Source: Corynebacterium resistens DSM 45100 (GTDB lineage Bacteria > Actinomycetota > Actinomycetes > Mycobacteriales > Mycobacteriaceae). Taken from it: a stretch of DNA of 64,000 bases. The notes under the pieces were generated by a model. The model had not been told where the DNA came from. It made no database searches and saw only the letters and a program-made list of their open reading frames with translations. The translations under genes were made by a program, and so were the position numbers. Shown here in pieces: positions 29,105 through 37,805 of the stretch. The DNA is taken from NCBI RefSeq assembly GCF_000177535.2, contig NC_015673.1, forward strand, positions 2,108,001 to 2,172,000, read 5' to 3'. Positions within the stretch are counted from its first letter, which is position 1. Every line of letters starts with the position of its first letter.

Positions 29105-29740
29105 CTAGATCTCCTCGCGGCGCTCGCGCCCGGCGGCGAAACGATCCAGCGCACCCGTGGCAGCCAAGCCACGAACAAGGAAGTAGCCCAACACGCCAGC
29201 CAACACTGCCCCGGAAATCACCATGCACACGAGGTAAATGATCAGGTAAGAAGCGCTCATCGCTAGGTTGCCTGAGGTGAAAAGTTCCAGCCCCCACTCC
29301 AGCACCTCCGCGCCGATGCCGGCGAAAATCGCGACTGGCAAGGTGAATTTGCGGTAGCGGAAAGCGAGGAAGATCAGCTCTGCGCCCAGGCCTTGGGCGA
29401 GTCCGGAGTATACCGTTTCGATGCCCCACTGATTACCGAGAATTGCGCTGACAATGGCCGCAACAAGTTCCACGAACAGGGCCGCGCCGGGTTTGCGGAT
29501 GATTAACCCACCGACCACGCCGGCTGCTACCCAAATGCCGGTTACTAGTCCGCCGAAACCGGGCGTGGCGGCATCGAATGCGCTGTAGGCTGTGCCGCCC
29601 ACAGCGTTCCAAATCCAGAAGATGAGGCCAAAAGCCACACCGAGGATCGCAGCGACCACGATGTCCACTACGCGCCAACCGGAGTTCGGCTGCGAAGGGG
29701 TGCCGCCGGTCGTGGGGGTGGATGGGTTCGCTGCGGTCAT
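29105..29740 (-). CDS. ykoE: ECF transporter S component, YkoE family
   Basis: A 211-residue protein with a disordered Thr/Pro-rich N terminus followed by about six hydrophobic segments (IVVAAILGVAFGLIFWIW near the start, AALFVELVAAIVSAILGNQWG in the middle). The NQWG-containing segment and overall length match YkoE, the substrate-binding subunit of a predicted hydroxymethylpyrimidine or thiamine importer. RBS AAAGGAAAA precedes the ATG. It starts 10 bp after the PepSY gene, and the 120-bp gap to the ATPase holds a copy of the dispersed motif. No TPP riboswitch was seen here or before the PepSY gene. Confidence 0.82.
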   Translation of the reverse strand: MTAANPSTPTTGGTPSQPNSGWRVVDIVVAAILGVAFGLIFWIWNAVGGTAYSAFDAATPGFGGLVTGIWVAAGVVGGLIIRKPGAALFVELVAAIVSAILGNQWGIETVYSGLAQGLGAELIFLAFRYRKFTLPVAIFAGIGAEVLEWGLELFTSGNLAMSASYLIIYLVCMVISGAVLAGVLGYFLVRGLAATGALDRFAAGRERREEI

Positions 29741-29750
29741 GATTTTCCTT

Positions 29751-31343
29751 TTACATCACGTGAGGTGCTTTTTGGTGTGGCGCATCGAAGGCATCTTCGT
29801 TTTCGCTTGCTGCCTCTGTTTGGTCGATCTTTGGATCTGTGCCCTGCGCTTGTTTTGTCGAAAGCATAACACCTCGTGCCCGTGCCTTATTCACCCGGCG
29901 GTTCATAATGATGACGTCGACCAGCAAGAATATTGCAAGTGTGATGCCGAAGAGTGGAAGGAACACACCCACGGTGGCAGCTACGAGAACACCGGTTCCG
30001 ATCATCGGCCAGCTGAAGGTGTTTGGCGATCCTGGCACGAACTTCGGGCGGCGCTTCCACCACATGCGGTACCCCATAACAACCATCAGGGCGATTCCCA
30101 GCCCCACGGCCAGCAACGCCAGCTGCAGCGGAACCCCAAACATGATGCCCATGTGCAAGTAGATTCCCCAGCTGGATAGCTTGCTGAAGGTAGGAAGATC
30201 CTTGAAGTCCTGACGATCAATGATGCGACCATCGGATCCGTCCACGGAAACTTGGTCACTTGTCGTGCGCCATTCCACCCAGCGCTCGCTGGCCTTCCAG
30301 CCGGAGTGTTCATCCGTTGGCGGGTATAGGCGCAATGGGCCGGTCAGTCCCGCGTCACGGGCAGCTTTGTAGACAGTGTCCGCTTGGGAGGATGCGAGGT
30401 CGCCAGTCGTGTTTGCGGTATCACCGGCAGCGCCGTGGCTGCCGTGGGCACCGTGGCCCTCATGTCCCTCATGACCTTCGTGGCCCTCATGTCCCGAGCC
30501 GCTGCTATTTGCATCACCAGCGTGCAGGGACGTTTCAATCGGGGTGGCTTTCCACTTCATGGATTCCACGACACTATCAACGTTCTTGCCCGCAATTTCG
30601 GACCACGTGATGCCTGTGGCTGAAAGTCCTAGGATTGCGATGATGAGCCACGTACCAGCTACTGCGTGGATCTTCATGGACTTTTTACGGCCCGCAGTGC
30701 TCGCCTTAGCTCCAGAAGCCACGGTCGTTTCCTTTGATTGCTTAGCACCCTTCGGGCCACCCGTCAACATTCCTTTCAGAGTGGCTAGGGCTCCCTCACC
30801 ACGGCGCTGCCGTGCTGCACGCGCACGCAGGTACCAGAGGTATAGGCCACCGAGTCCGAGTACCCAGAGCCACGAAGCGGCTAGCTCGGAGTACAGGGTT
30901 CCCGGTTTGCCGAGGTGGAAATTTTTATGGAGCGTGGAAATCCAGTGGCGCAGTGGTAACTCGCCGAGCCCGGAGTGGCTCGGCTTGGCGTCGATAACAC
31001 TGGCATCGGCGGGGTTCACAAAGACTGCGAGATCTGTGTTTTCGTCGATGGAGGGATCGGATAGCAGAACACGAGTGGAGTCTTTTGGAGAGTTCGCAGG
31101 CCAAACCTGCTTCACATCCAGCCCAGGTCGGGAGCGCTTCGCAGCAGCGACTTGCTGCTCGAGTGGCACTGGGTTGGTCACTTCCGCGACCGTGGTGGAA
31201 TCGTGATAAGTGATTTTTTCGAGGGTAGGGGCAATGGCGTAGAGGCAGCCGGTCAGAGCTGCGACCAAAATGAATGGTCCTACGAACATGCCTCCGTAAA
31301 AGTGGATCCGCAGCAAAAATGCGCGAAAGGAGGTGCGAGTCAT
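29751..31343 (-). CDS. PepSY-TM family membrane protein with His/Gly-rich loop
   Basis: A 530-residue PepSY-associated transmembrane protein. Helix 1 holds HFYGGMFVGPFILVAALTGCLYA; the LRHWISTLHKNFHLGKPG segment and helix 2 (ELAASWLWVLGLGGLYLW) follow. A basic loop, a third helix (WLIIAILGLSATGITWSEI), a PepSY-like external region and three further helices complete it. Residues about 282-304 are a repeated G-H-E unit rich in His, a plausible metal-binding loop. Relatives often act in iron or siderophore metabolism, but no DtxR box was found upstream. ATG 31343 has GAAGG at -9; a longer frame to 31454 is rejected. First gene of an operon with the YkoE-type ECF transporter. Confidence 0.82.
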   Translation of the reverse strand: MTRTSFRAFLLRIHFYGGMFVGPFILVAALTGCLYAIAPTLEKITYHDSTTVAEVTNPVPLEQQVAAAKRSRPGLDVKQVWPANSPKDSTRVLLSDPSIDENTDLAVFVNPADASVIDAKPSHSGLGELPLRHWISTLHKNFHLGKPGTLYSELAASWLWVLGLGGLYLWYLRARAARQRRGEGALATLKGMLTGGPKGAKQSKETTVASGAKASTAGRKKSMKIHAVAGTWLIIAILGLSATGITWSEIAGKNVDSVVESMKWKATPIETSLHAGDANSSGSGHEGHEGHEGHEGHGAHGSHGAAGDTANTTGDLASSQADTVYKAARDAGLTGPLRLYPPTDEHSGWKASERWVEWRTTSDQVSVDGSDGRIIDRQDFKDLPTFSKLSSWGIYLHMGIMFGVPLQLALLAVGLGIALMVVMGYRMWWKRRPKFVPGSPNTFSWPMIGTGVLVAATVGVFLPLFGITLAIFLLVDVIIMNRRVNKARARGVMLSTKQAQGTDPKIDQTEAASENEDAFDAPHQKAPHVM

Positions 31344-31468
31344 GAAAATACCTTCGACTAGAGCTGAATTAAGTAACCAGTGAGGGGCGAAGGTTTTTCG
31401 GGCGCCTAAAAAACTTCTTTCAGTAGTCGGAAACGATGCCCATTTTGTTCCCACGAGTTTTCAATGTT

Positions 31469-31482
31469 CCCCCCAGCGGGGG
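31469..31482 (-). terminator. G/C hairpin between the esterase and PepSY genes
   Basis: A stem of five G:C pairs (CCCCC and GGGGG around AGC) lies about 40 bp after the stop of the minus-strand esterase gene. No T-tract follows, so it is a weak terminator candidate. Confidence 0.3.
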
Positions 31483-31519
31483 TGCAGGCGCGAAGTCGTG
31501 ACAGTAGTCGCCGCCAAAG

Positions 31520-32710
31520 TTAGCGCACGTGGCGGTCGAAGAATTGCTCAATCTCGCTTGCCGCAAAGAGGGACTTCGACGTGCGTTCTTTCTTTTCTCG
31601 ATCTCCTAGAGTTCCCTTGGCTGCTGCAGCACCCGCCAAACCGGTTAGCTCACCGGGCCAGGTGTGGCCTGCGTCCTTCACAGCAACATGAATGACTTCT
31701 GCGTTTTTTGGACATCCTGGCCACTTGATGCGCAAAACAGTGCTTGTGACGTCGGTTGTCTGCGGCGCTCCAAAACACTGGGCTCGGGACGCATAAAGGC
31801 TGGCCAGGCGAACCGCGCCAAGGTATGGGGTGTGGTGCAGGTTTCCACCCTTGTACTGGATGAGCTGGTCTTTACGGCCATGCATTTCTAGGAAAGGCAC
31901 GGTTCTGCCTTTGTCGAATCTCACAGAGCGCGGCTTTTCAGGGTCTGATTCTTTATTGGCGCACCCCTTCCACGTGCCTGGGTAATATGCACCCGCTACA
32001 GCCGCGATCGCAGAGAACTCTTCTGGCATTTCACATGCCAGCTTGGCGGCGAAACCGCCGCCGTTCGACATCCCCGTGGCGTAAACGCGTCGCTTATCAA
32101 CACGGTAAGTTGAAGAAACTTCATCCAGAATCTTCTTGGTGAACCGCAGGTCTTGGCCATCTTTCGTCACGGCATATGGCGCGCCTTCCCATGCACGGCC
32201 CATACCAGCCGGATATACCGCAATGGCGCCCCGATTGCTCAGCCCGGCGTATCTATCCATGTGTTCTGCTGCTTCGCGGTAGCCGTGGTAGCCCATGATC
32301 AGTGGAAGCGGTTTGCCAGAACTGTTGAGCCACGATGCTTCTTTTGGCACGTTGAGGACATACTTGCGAAGCATCCCATCGCTCTTGACGATGATTTCCT
32401 TGGTTTCACCGGGCTTGGGAGGGTTAGGAATGGGGCTGAATTTCGCCACTCGTCGCAATTCTGCTTTAGGCTTCGCCCTAGGATCAGGGTCCTCTTCAGG
32501 CTTCACCGCGACAGGGGAGGTATTGACTGGCTCGTTGTCATCCTCACTGTCTTGGGCGGAGTTTTGCTCATCATTCTTGAACGGAGACCACCCGGTTTTG
32601 CCTTGAACAACCCCTCCGATTCCCACCGCGAGAGCTACGAGTATCAGGGCAATGACGACCGCAGTGATCCTGCGGCGCCGATAGTACTTGGGTTCTAGGC
32701 TGGGTTTCAC
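31520..32710 (-). CDS. Secreted or membrane-anchored PHB depolymerase-like esterase (LpqC family)
   Basis: About 396 residues from a GTG at 32710. A basic YYRRRR is followed by the hydrophobic ITAVVIALILVALAVGIGGVV, a signal anchor or uncleaved signal, then a Ser/Asp/Pro-rich linker. The alpha/beta-hydrolase domain has GYHGYREAAEHMDRYA, the nucleophile Ser in ATGMSNGGGFAAKL, the Asp in HGRKDQLIQY and the His in KDAGHTWPGE. Family members are esterases such as feruloyl esterase, PHB depolymerase or mycobacterial LpqC. A frame extending to 32842 would overlap dnaE2 by 122 bp and is less likely. The start lies 10 bp after the dnaE2 stop; no good RBS is visible. Confidence 0.78.
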   Translation of the reverse strand: MKPSLEPKYYRRRRITAVVIALILVALAVGIGGVVQGKTGWSPFKNDEQNSAQDSEDDNEPVNTSPVAVKPEEDPDPRAKPKAELRRVAKFSPIPNPPKPGETKEIIVKSDGMLRKYVLNVPKEASWLNSSGKPLPLIMGYHGYREAAEHMDRYAGLSNRGAIAVYPAGMGRAWEGAPYAVTKDGQDLRFTKKILDEVSSTYRVDKRRVYATGMSNGGGFAAKLACEMPEEFSAIAAVAGAYYPGTWKGCANKESDPEKPRSVRFDKGRTVPFLEMHGRKDQLIQYKGGNLHHTPYLGAVRLASLYASRAQCFGAPQTTDVTSTVLRIKWPGCPKNAEVIHVAVKDAGHTWPGELTGLAGAAAAKGTLGDREKKERTSKSLFAASEIEQFFDRHVR

Positions 32711-32720
32711 ACGGCTGATA

Positions 32721-35700
32721 CTAACGAAAATCACGTGATTTTTCGTGGACCGAACCGAGTGTTTTTGCCGCCCGTAATTCCGGTTCCATGGGCTCGATGA
32801 GGTCGGCTGTGACGCTTGCAGCACCCGCCGAATTATGGACAATTCCCCTGATCAAAACCATTTTTGTGGCCAGCGCTTCCTTACGTTGACGGCGCCATAG
32901 CCCTTGGGTGACCATGACGTTGGCTAGTCCGGTTTCATCTTCAATACCGAAGAACACCACTCCCCCAGCCGTGGCTGGGCGTTGCCGATGGGTCACCACC
33001 CCAGCCACGCGAATTCGGGTGCCATCTGGAATATCCAGCAGGCGGTTGGCTGGCACGACTGGCGCACCACCACGGACCTGGCCAGCGCGGATTCCAGTGC
33101 GGATAGGCAGCTCATGCCATTGTTCGAGGAGCTGCCGTAACAGCACCACAGGATGCCCATCCGGGGTGATTCCCGTGGTCGCTAGATCCGCTGCGGTGAG
33201 TTCAAAAGCATTCATACCCGGCAGCGAGGGGACCTGAACCAATGAGCTTCCGGGCAGCATACCTTCCCGCTCGGTAGCTGCTACTCCGGCGGCCCACACA
33301 GCCTGACGGCGATCTAGGCCAAGGCATTCCAACGCACCCGCACGGGCGAGTTGCTCCACGTGTTTCACCGTCAGGCCAGCTTGCCGGGATAGATCACTGA
33401 CCGTGACGAATGCTCCATTGTTTTCGCGGGCGCGGACGATCGCGGTGGCCACGTCTTTCCCAATGCCGCTGACGGAGGCAAGCCCGAGCCGAATGGCCCC
33501 CACGGGCTCGGCTGTGCCACGGCCGAGCCCGTGAACCCCCTGGGGACGATTGGCTTCGGGGGAAGCGCTGGGCGTCGAGCCAAAAGAAGAAGCAGGATCG
33601 GCCGAAGGAGAAACCCCGCGGTTAGGGCTGCCAACACTAGCGCTGGCAAGAAGACCTGCAGCATCAACATCGATCACCGTCTCCGGCTCCACCCCGGAGG
33701 CATTAATATCCACCGGCAAGATTTTCACCCCATGTCGGCGCGCATCTGCGATCAGCGATTGCGGTGAATAAAAGCCCATCGGTTGAGCACGCAGCAAGGC
33801 CACGCAAAATTCCGCCGGGTAGTGGTATTTGAACCACGCGGAGTAATAGACCAGCGAGGCGAACGACTGCGCATGCGATTCCGGGAACCCGTAGGAAGCG
33901 AAGGCCACAATCTTGTCCCATAGACGATCGGCAACTTCCCCAGTAATTCCATTGGTTCGTTCAAGGCCGTCATAGAACCGCTCGCGCAAAGCCGCCATCC
34001 GCCGCGGGGAGCGCTTAGACCCCATCGCGCGTCGCAGCGAATCAGCCTCCGCCGCAGTGAATCCGGCGGCATCCACGACAACCTGCATCAGCTGCTCCTG
34101 AAACAGTGGCACTCCCAAAGTCCTGGTCAGCGCGGGTTCCAGGCTGGGATGATCAAACGTCACGGGTTCCAGCCCATTCCGGCGGCGGATGAACGGGTGC
34201 ACACTACCGCCTTGGATCGGCCCCGGACGGATCAGCGCGACCTGCACCACCAGGTCGTAGAACGTGCGGGGCTTCAACCGCGGCAGGGTGTTCATCTGTG
34301 CGCGGGATTCCACTTGGAACACTCCGATGGCATCAGCTTTGGCCAGCATGGCGTACACCTCAGTCTCCACAGGGTCCAGCCGCCACAGCTCCACGCGCCG
34401 GCCACGGTGCTTTTCCACCTGGTCAACCGCATGGTGAATCGCCTCCAGCATGCCCAGCCCCAGCAGGTCGAACTTCACCAGCCCCACGGCCGCGCAATCA
34501 TCCTTATCCCACTGCACCACGGAACGGTTTTCCATGCGCGCCCATTCCGTGGGCACCACATCGGCGATCGGGCGGTCGCAAATCACCATGCCACCGGAGT
34601 GAATGCCCAGGTGGCGCGGGTGATCGCGCAGCTGGTCTGCCACGTGCTGCAGCAGTTCCGGGGGTTCTTCAATCCCGCGTGTCCACGCATCTACCTGGCC
34701 GGGCGCATACCCCAGGGCGCGGGCGGCATCGCGCAGCGCTCCCTTACGCCGGTAGGTGATGACGTTCGCCACCTGCGCCGCATTATCGCGCCCGTAGCGT
34801 TGGTAGACGTACTGAATCGCCTCCTCGCGCCGGCCGGATTCAATGTCCAAGTCAATATCGGGCGGCCCGTCGCGTTCCGGTGAGAGGAATCGCTCGAACA
34901 ACAGCCCCGCCGCCACCGCGTCCACGGTCGTGATCCCCAGCGCGAAGCACACCGCGGAGTTCGCCGCCGAGCCCCTGCCTTGGCAGAAAATGTCGTTCGT
35001 GTGGCAGAAGTTCACGATGTCGTAGACGATCAGGAAGTACCCGGGAAATCCCAGCTGTTCGATGATTCCCAGCTCTCGGTCGATCGTCTCCCAGGCCTTC
35101 GCGTTCGCCGCGGTGTTCGCCTTCCTCGCTGCTGAACCTGTAGCTAGGCCGACCGCGCCGGCTTGCTGGTTCGTTTCCGCACTGCACTCTTCCTTTTTGG
35201 GCCGACGCCCATAGCGCTCCGCTCCACCCTTTTCCACCAGGGCTTTTAACCAGCTCATTTCGGTGTGCCCCGTAGGCACTGGGTAGCGCGGCAAATTCGG
35301 CGCGATGAGGTTGAGTGTGAACGCACATTGTTCTGCCAATGTGACAGTGTTGTCGATCGCCGCGTGCAGCCAATCGCAGTCGCCCGCGAGTTGCATCATC
35401 TCGTCTCGGGAACGCAGCCACGATCCGCCCGTGGGGTGCGTGGTGGGCTCCGCGGCATGCAGATCCCGCTGTTCATGGAGGGCTGCTTTGACTCCGGCGA
35501 GGCGTGCCGAGGACGGCTGCGCGCAGGTGGCGACAGCACTGACTATTTCCTGCAGGCCGGGATGGTGCTCGGCGTAGCGGCGCAGTTGCTCGTTCCATTC
35601 GGCATCCGCGGGATCCATCGTCAGTTGGTACTGAATTACGCAGTTTTCGCTACCGAACAAGCGGACTAATTCGTCGGCGCGGTTAAGCCAGTGGTGGTCG

Positions 35701-36554
35701 ATGAGAATCAACCACTGATCCCCGGCTCGCTCCGCAATAGTTTCCAGCGGCGGGTAGTTCACCGTGTCCTTATCGCGATCTGCCATCTTGGCTTCCGTGA
35801 TGAGTTGCGACAGGCGCCGGTAGCCCTCTTGGCGGCGGCAGAGAATCGCCAATGGATGCCCGTCGCCTTCCGCAAGCGACAACTCTGCTCCGAATACCGT
35901 GCGCATCTGAAATCCCGGGCTAATTTGTGAGGCGCCTTCAGCAGCATTGCGCCCAGATACACTCGCTTTCTGGTCATTTGCCCGAACACCAGGCTCCTCC
36001 GCATTACGCTCCGACGCACTCATTTGCTGACTATTTGCCCGAACACCAGGCTCCTCCGCATTACGCTCCGCATCACCTTGCACCGCAGCAATGGCCAACC
36101 CAGCGTTATGCTCCGCTACCGCCGTAGCGAACCGGGCTGTCCCGTACATGCCATCTCGATCCAGGCAGGCAAGATGCGTAATGCCCAGTTCAGCTGCCTT
36201 AGCCACCATGGTTTCGGGTTGGTCCGCGCCGTGCAAGAAGTGATAGGCGTGATAGGTACGCAACTCTGCGAAAGGATGCAGAGTAGGCTTCTGGGCTCCC
36301 TTGGCGCCGCCCCTATCCTCCGACTGCTCCTGCCCATCCCACCAGTGAATCTGGGCGCCGTCCCCCACACCATCTGCAATGCCGAGAGCATGCAGGGGGC
36401 CAGTATCCACACCGGACAGGATGCGCTCGAGACGAGACCAGTTCAGCGCAGCGGGATTGCCAAATCCGCGCGCTTGACCGACAGGCTGGGGGCGGCGCGC
36501 GGATTTCCGCCCTCTCCCCTTCCCTGCCGGCTGCTTCCTGGGCTCATCTTCCAC
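32721..36554 (-). CDS. dnaE2: Error-prone DNA polymerase III alpha-like subunit DnaE2
   Basis: About 1277 residues from GTG 36554 (RBS AAGG at -10); the frame is open to 36617. It is the catalytic polymerase of the mycobacterial-type mutasome, doing translesion synthesis with ImuA' and ImuB after DNA damage. The PHP domain starts at LRTYHAYHFLHGADQ. The polymerase core has RGSAANSAVCFALGIT and PDIDLDIESGRREEAIQYV (catalytic Asp residues). The C-terminal HhH and OB region (IRVAGVVTHRQRP) follows. In the PHP domain an extra segment of 19-residue repeats (NAEEPGVRAN) is inserted. A LexA-like palindrome lies 22-37 bp upstream of the chosen start. Confidence 0.93.
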   Translation of the reverse strand: MEDEPRKQPAGKGRGRKSARRPQPVGQARGFGNPAALNWSRLERILSGVDTGPLHALGIADGVGDGAQIHWWDGQEQSEDRGGAKGAQKPTLHPFAELRTYHAYHFLHGADQPETMVAKAAELGITHLACLDRDGMYGTARFATAVAEHNAGLAIAAVQGDAERNAEEPGVRANSQQMSASERNAEEPGVRANDQKASVSGRNAAEGASQISPGFQMRTVFGAELSLAEGDGHPLAILCRRQEGYRRLSQLITEAKMADRDKDTVNYPPLETIAERAGDQWLILIDHHWLNRADELVRLFGSENCVIQYQLTMDPADAEWNEQLRRYAEHHPGLQEIVSAVATCAQPSSARLAGVKAALHEQRDLHAAEPTTHPTGGSWLRSRDEMMQLAGDCDWLHAAIDNTVTLAEQCAFTLNLIAPNLPRYPVPTGHTEMSWLKALVEKGGAERYGRRPKKEECSAETNQQAGAVGLATGSAARKANTAANAKAWETIDRELGIIEQLGFPGYFLIVYDIVNFCHTNDIFCQGRGSAANSAVCFALGITTVDAVAAGLLFERFLSPERDGPPDIDLDIESGRREEAIQYVYQRYGRDNAAQVANVITYRRKGALRDAARALGYAPGQVDAWTRGIEEPPELLQHVADQLRDHPRHLGIHSGGMVICDRPIADVVPTEWARMENRSVVQWDKDDCAAVGLVKFDLLGLGMLEAIHHAVDQVEKHRGRRVELWRLDPVETEVYAMLAKADAIGVFQVESRAQMNTLPRLKPRTFYDLVVQVALIRPGPIQGGSVHPFIRRRNGLEPVTFDHPSLEPALTRTLGVPLFQEQLMQVVVDAAGFTAAEADSLRRAMGSKRSPRRMAALRERFYDGLERTNGITGEVADRLWDKIVAFASYGFPESHAQSFASLVYYSAWFKYHYPAEFCVALLRAQPMGFYSPQSLIADARRHGVKILPVDINASGVEPETVIDVDAAGLLASASVGSPNRGVSPSADPASSFGSTPSASPEANRPQGVHGLGRGTAEPVGAIRLGLASVSGIGKDVATAIVRARENNGAFVTVSDLSRQAGLTVKHVEQLARAGALECLGLDRRQAVWAAGVAATEREGMLPGSSLVQVPSLPGMNAFELTAADLATTGITPDGHPVVLLRQLLEQWHELPIRTGIRAGQVRGGAPVVPANRLLDIPDGTRIRVAGVVTHRQRPATAGGVVFFGIEDETGLANVMVTQGLWRRQRKEALATKMVLIRGIVHNSAGAASVTADLIEPMEPELRAAKTLGSVHEKSRDFR
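35976..36070. repeat. 57-bp-period in-frame tandem repeat inside dnaE2
   Basis: A 38-bp sequence at 35976-36013 recurs exactly at 36033-36070. The period of 57 bp equals 19 codons, so the reading frame is kept and the product contains two NAEEPGVRAN units plus a degenerate third (NAAEGAS). The array lies between conserved parts of the PHP domain and is probably a variable loop. Confidence 0.8.
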
Positions 36555-36575
36555 GGTTCGAAACCTTACCCGATT

Positions 36576-36591
36576 TAGAACAGGTGATCTA
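36576..36591 (-). promoter_or_regulatory. Candidate LexA (SOS) operator of dnaE2
   Basis: TAGAACAGGTGATCTA matches 11 of 14 fixed positions of the corynebacterial SOS box TCGAAmA-N2-TGTTCGA and sits in a longer palindrome with TTTAGA/TCTAAA arms. It is 22 bp upstream of the GTG start at 36554. DnaE2 is SOS-induced in related bacteria. Confidence 0.4.
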
Positions 36592-36609
36592 AATTTTAGA
36601 AAGAAGATG

Positions 36610-36626
36610 GCGGGCACCTCGCCCGC
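36610..36626 (-). terminator. Hairpin at the end of the restriction-like cassette
   Basis: GCGGGC (36610-36615) and GCCCGC (36621-36626) form a 6-bp stem, about 25 bp after the stop of the GIY-YIG gene. On the minus strand CATCTTCTTTCT follows. It separates the cassette from dnaE2. Confidence 0.5.
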
Positions 36627-36650
36627 GCAAGATCAGGCTTTTCCGCTGGG

Positions 36651-37805
36651 TTAAACGGCGACCAGATCCCCCAGTTGCGGGTCATAGACGTAGTTGACGA
36701 TCTCGCCCGACATGATCAGTTCGATTGCCCGGTCAATTACCGGCAGGGGAACTAAAAACCACTCGGTCGCCGCGACAGATCCACTGACCTCATCGGCTAT
36801 CGAGGCGTTCAAACGAACCGAGGCGAACACCCGGTGAAGGAGATGCTCAAGCGCGGAAGGTCGAAGATTGTATGCCCGATAGGATGCCACTACCTCCACA
36901 GGAGCCATGAGGTATGTGGGGCTCTTTTCTGCTCCAGCAATCCTTTTCTCAACTGGCCCGCGTGAAAAACCGATCTTGTACAAGTCCCTCAAGGAACGTA
37001 CATCGGGATGCTGACTCAGTGACTTCAGAACGTAGATGTAGCCGGTTTCCTGGTCAGCATCACCGATTTCGCTAGCGTCCAGGGTTGTTCGCGTCAGGGC
37101 TTGCCCGCCCGTTTCATACATTCGAGTCGCTAGAGACTCCCTGTACATAGATGACTCGGTTCCGTTTTCAAAAACCACGCGTAAGCGCGGTTTACTCTCC
37201 CCTCGCTCAGCCTTAGGCTCTCGGATCTCCGCTACGAAACACATCATTCCGTTAATCAGGAAGAAGCGACCTGCTCGGATGCTGCTTTCACCGACGAAGG
37301 AACCCAGTTTCCACGTGCCTTCCTTCAGACCTTGATGTTTATCTGCGAAAAGCGCTTCAAACGCGGCGAAATCTTTAGCTTTAACCCTGGTAGCTCGGTC
37401 TCCTTCATCCGCAGGGCTCTTTCGAGCTGGTAGCGAAGAAACATCGAAAATATCCGGCGTTTCTCCAAGCAGATCAGGATCCTCTGCCAGAAGGTCGTCG
37501 AGGTCCGTCGGCGCAGTTGTCGCCTTCAATAATCCGTGCTCATCATGTTCTTTAAGCTCAGCGATTTTCGATTCATTGCCACGGATCCCCACCAATCGCG
37601 CTCCCAGTTTGCGCTCTGCGATTTCAAGTGTGTTCGGGTCCGGTTCACGTCCATGTGCGGCATAGAAGTCCGATACTTCCCGGAAAGCCCGAACTAGCCG
37701 ATCCACTTCCGTGACCGGTCGGGGCTTTTCCGGCATATCCAGCAAACCATCAGTATCGGCAGCGATGAGTTCGTCAAGCTGATCAAGCAACGGATCATTA
37801 CTCAC
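36651..37805 (-). CDS. GIY-YIG nuclease of the T5orf172/MUG113 type; predicted effector of a restriction-like cassette
   Basis: A 384-residue protein. The C-terminal ~130 residues form a GIY-YIG nuclease: GYIYVL (255-260), LYKIGFS (275-281), the Arg in VEKRIA (about 289), an ALEHLLHRVFA helix with the catalytic Glu at about 320, and a terminal EWF (348-350). This is the T5orf172/MUG113 branch. Residues 48-75 (HGREPDPNTL then AERKL) form a short module that also occurs at the C terminus of the helicase encoded just upstream. The middle (about 140-240) contains a beta-rich region of unknown fold. The GTG start shares one base with the helicase stop (TAGTG). Predicted to cut DNA as part of a three-protein system (inference). 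Confidence 0.82.
   Translation of the reverse strand: MSNDPLLDQLDELIAADTDGLLDMPEKPRPVTEVDRLVRAFREVSDFYAAHGREPDPNTLEIAERKLGARLVGIRGNESKIAELKEHDEHGLLKATTAPTDLDDLLAEDPDLLGETPDIFDVSSLPARKSPADEGDRATRVKAKDFAAFEALFADKHQGLKEGTWKLGSFVGESSIRAGRFFLINGMMCFVAEIREPKAERGESKPRLRVVFENGTESSMYRESLATRMYETGGQALTRTTLDASEIGDADQETGYIYVLKSLSQHPDVRSLRDLYKIGFSRGPVEKRIAGAEKSPTYLMAPVEVVASYRAYNLRPSALEHLLHRVFASVRLNASIADEVSGSVAATEWFLVPLPVIDRAIELIMSGEIVNYVYDPQLGDLVAV

Noticed and set aside
36551..36565. GGTTCGAAACC, recalling a tRNA T-loop
   Set aside because: No acceptor, D or anticodon stems can be built around it; it lies at the dnaE2 start.
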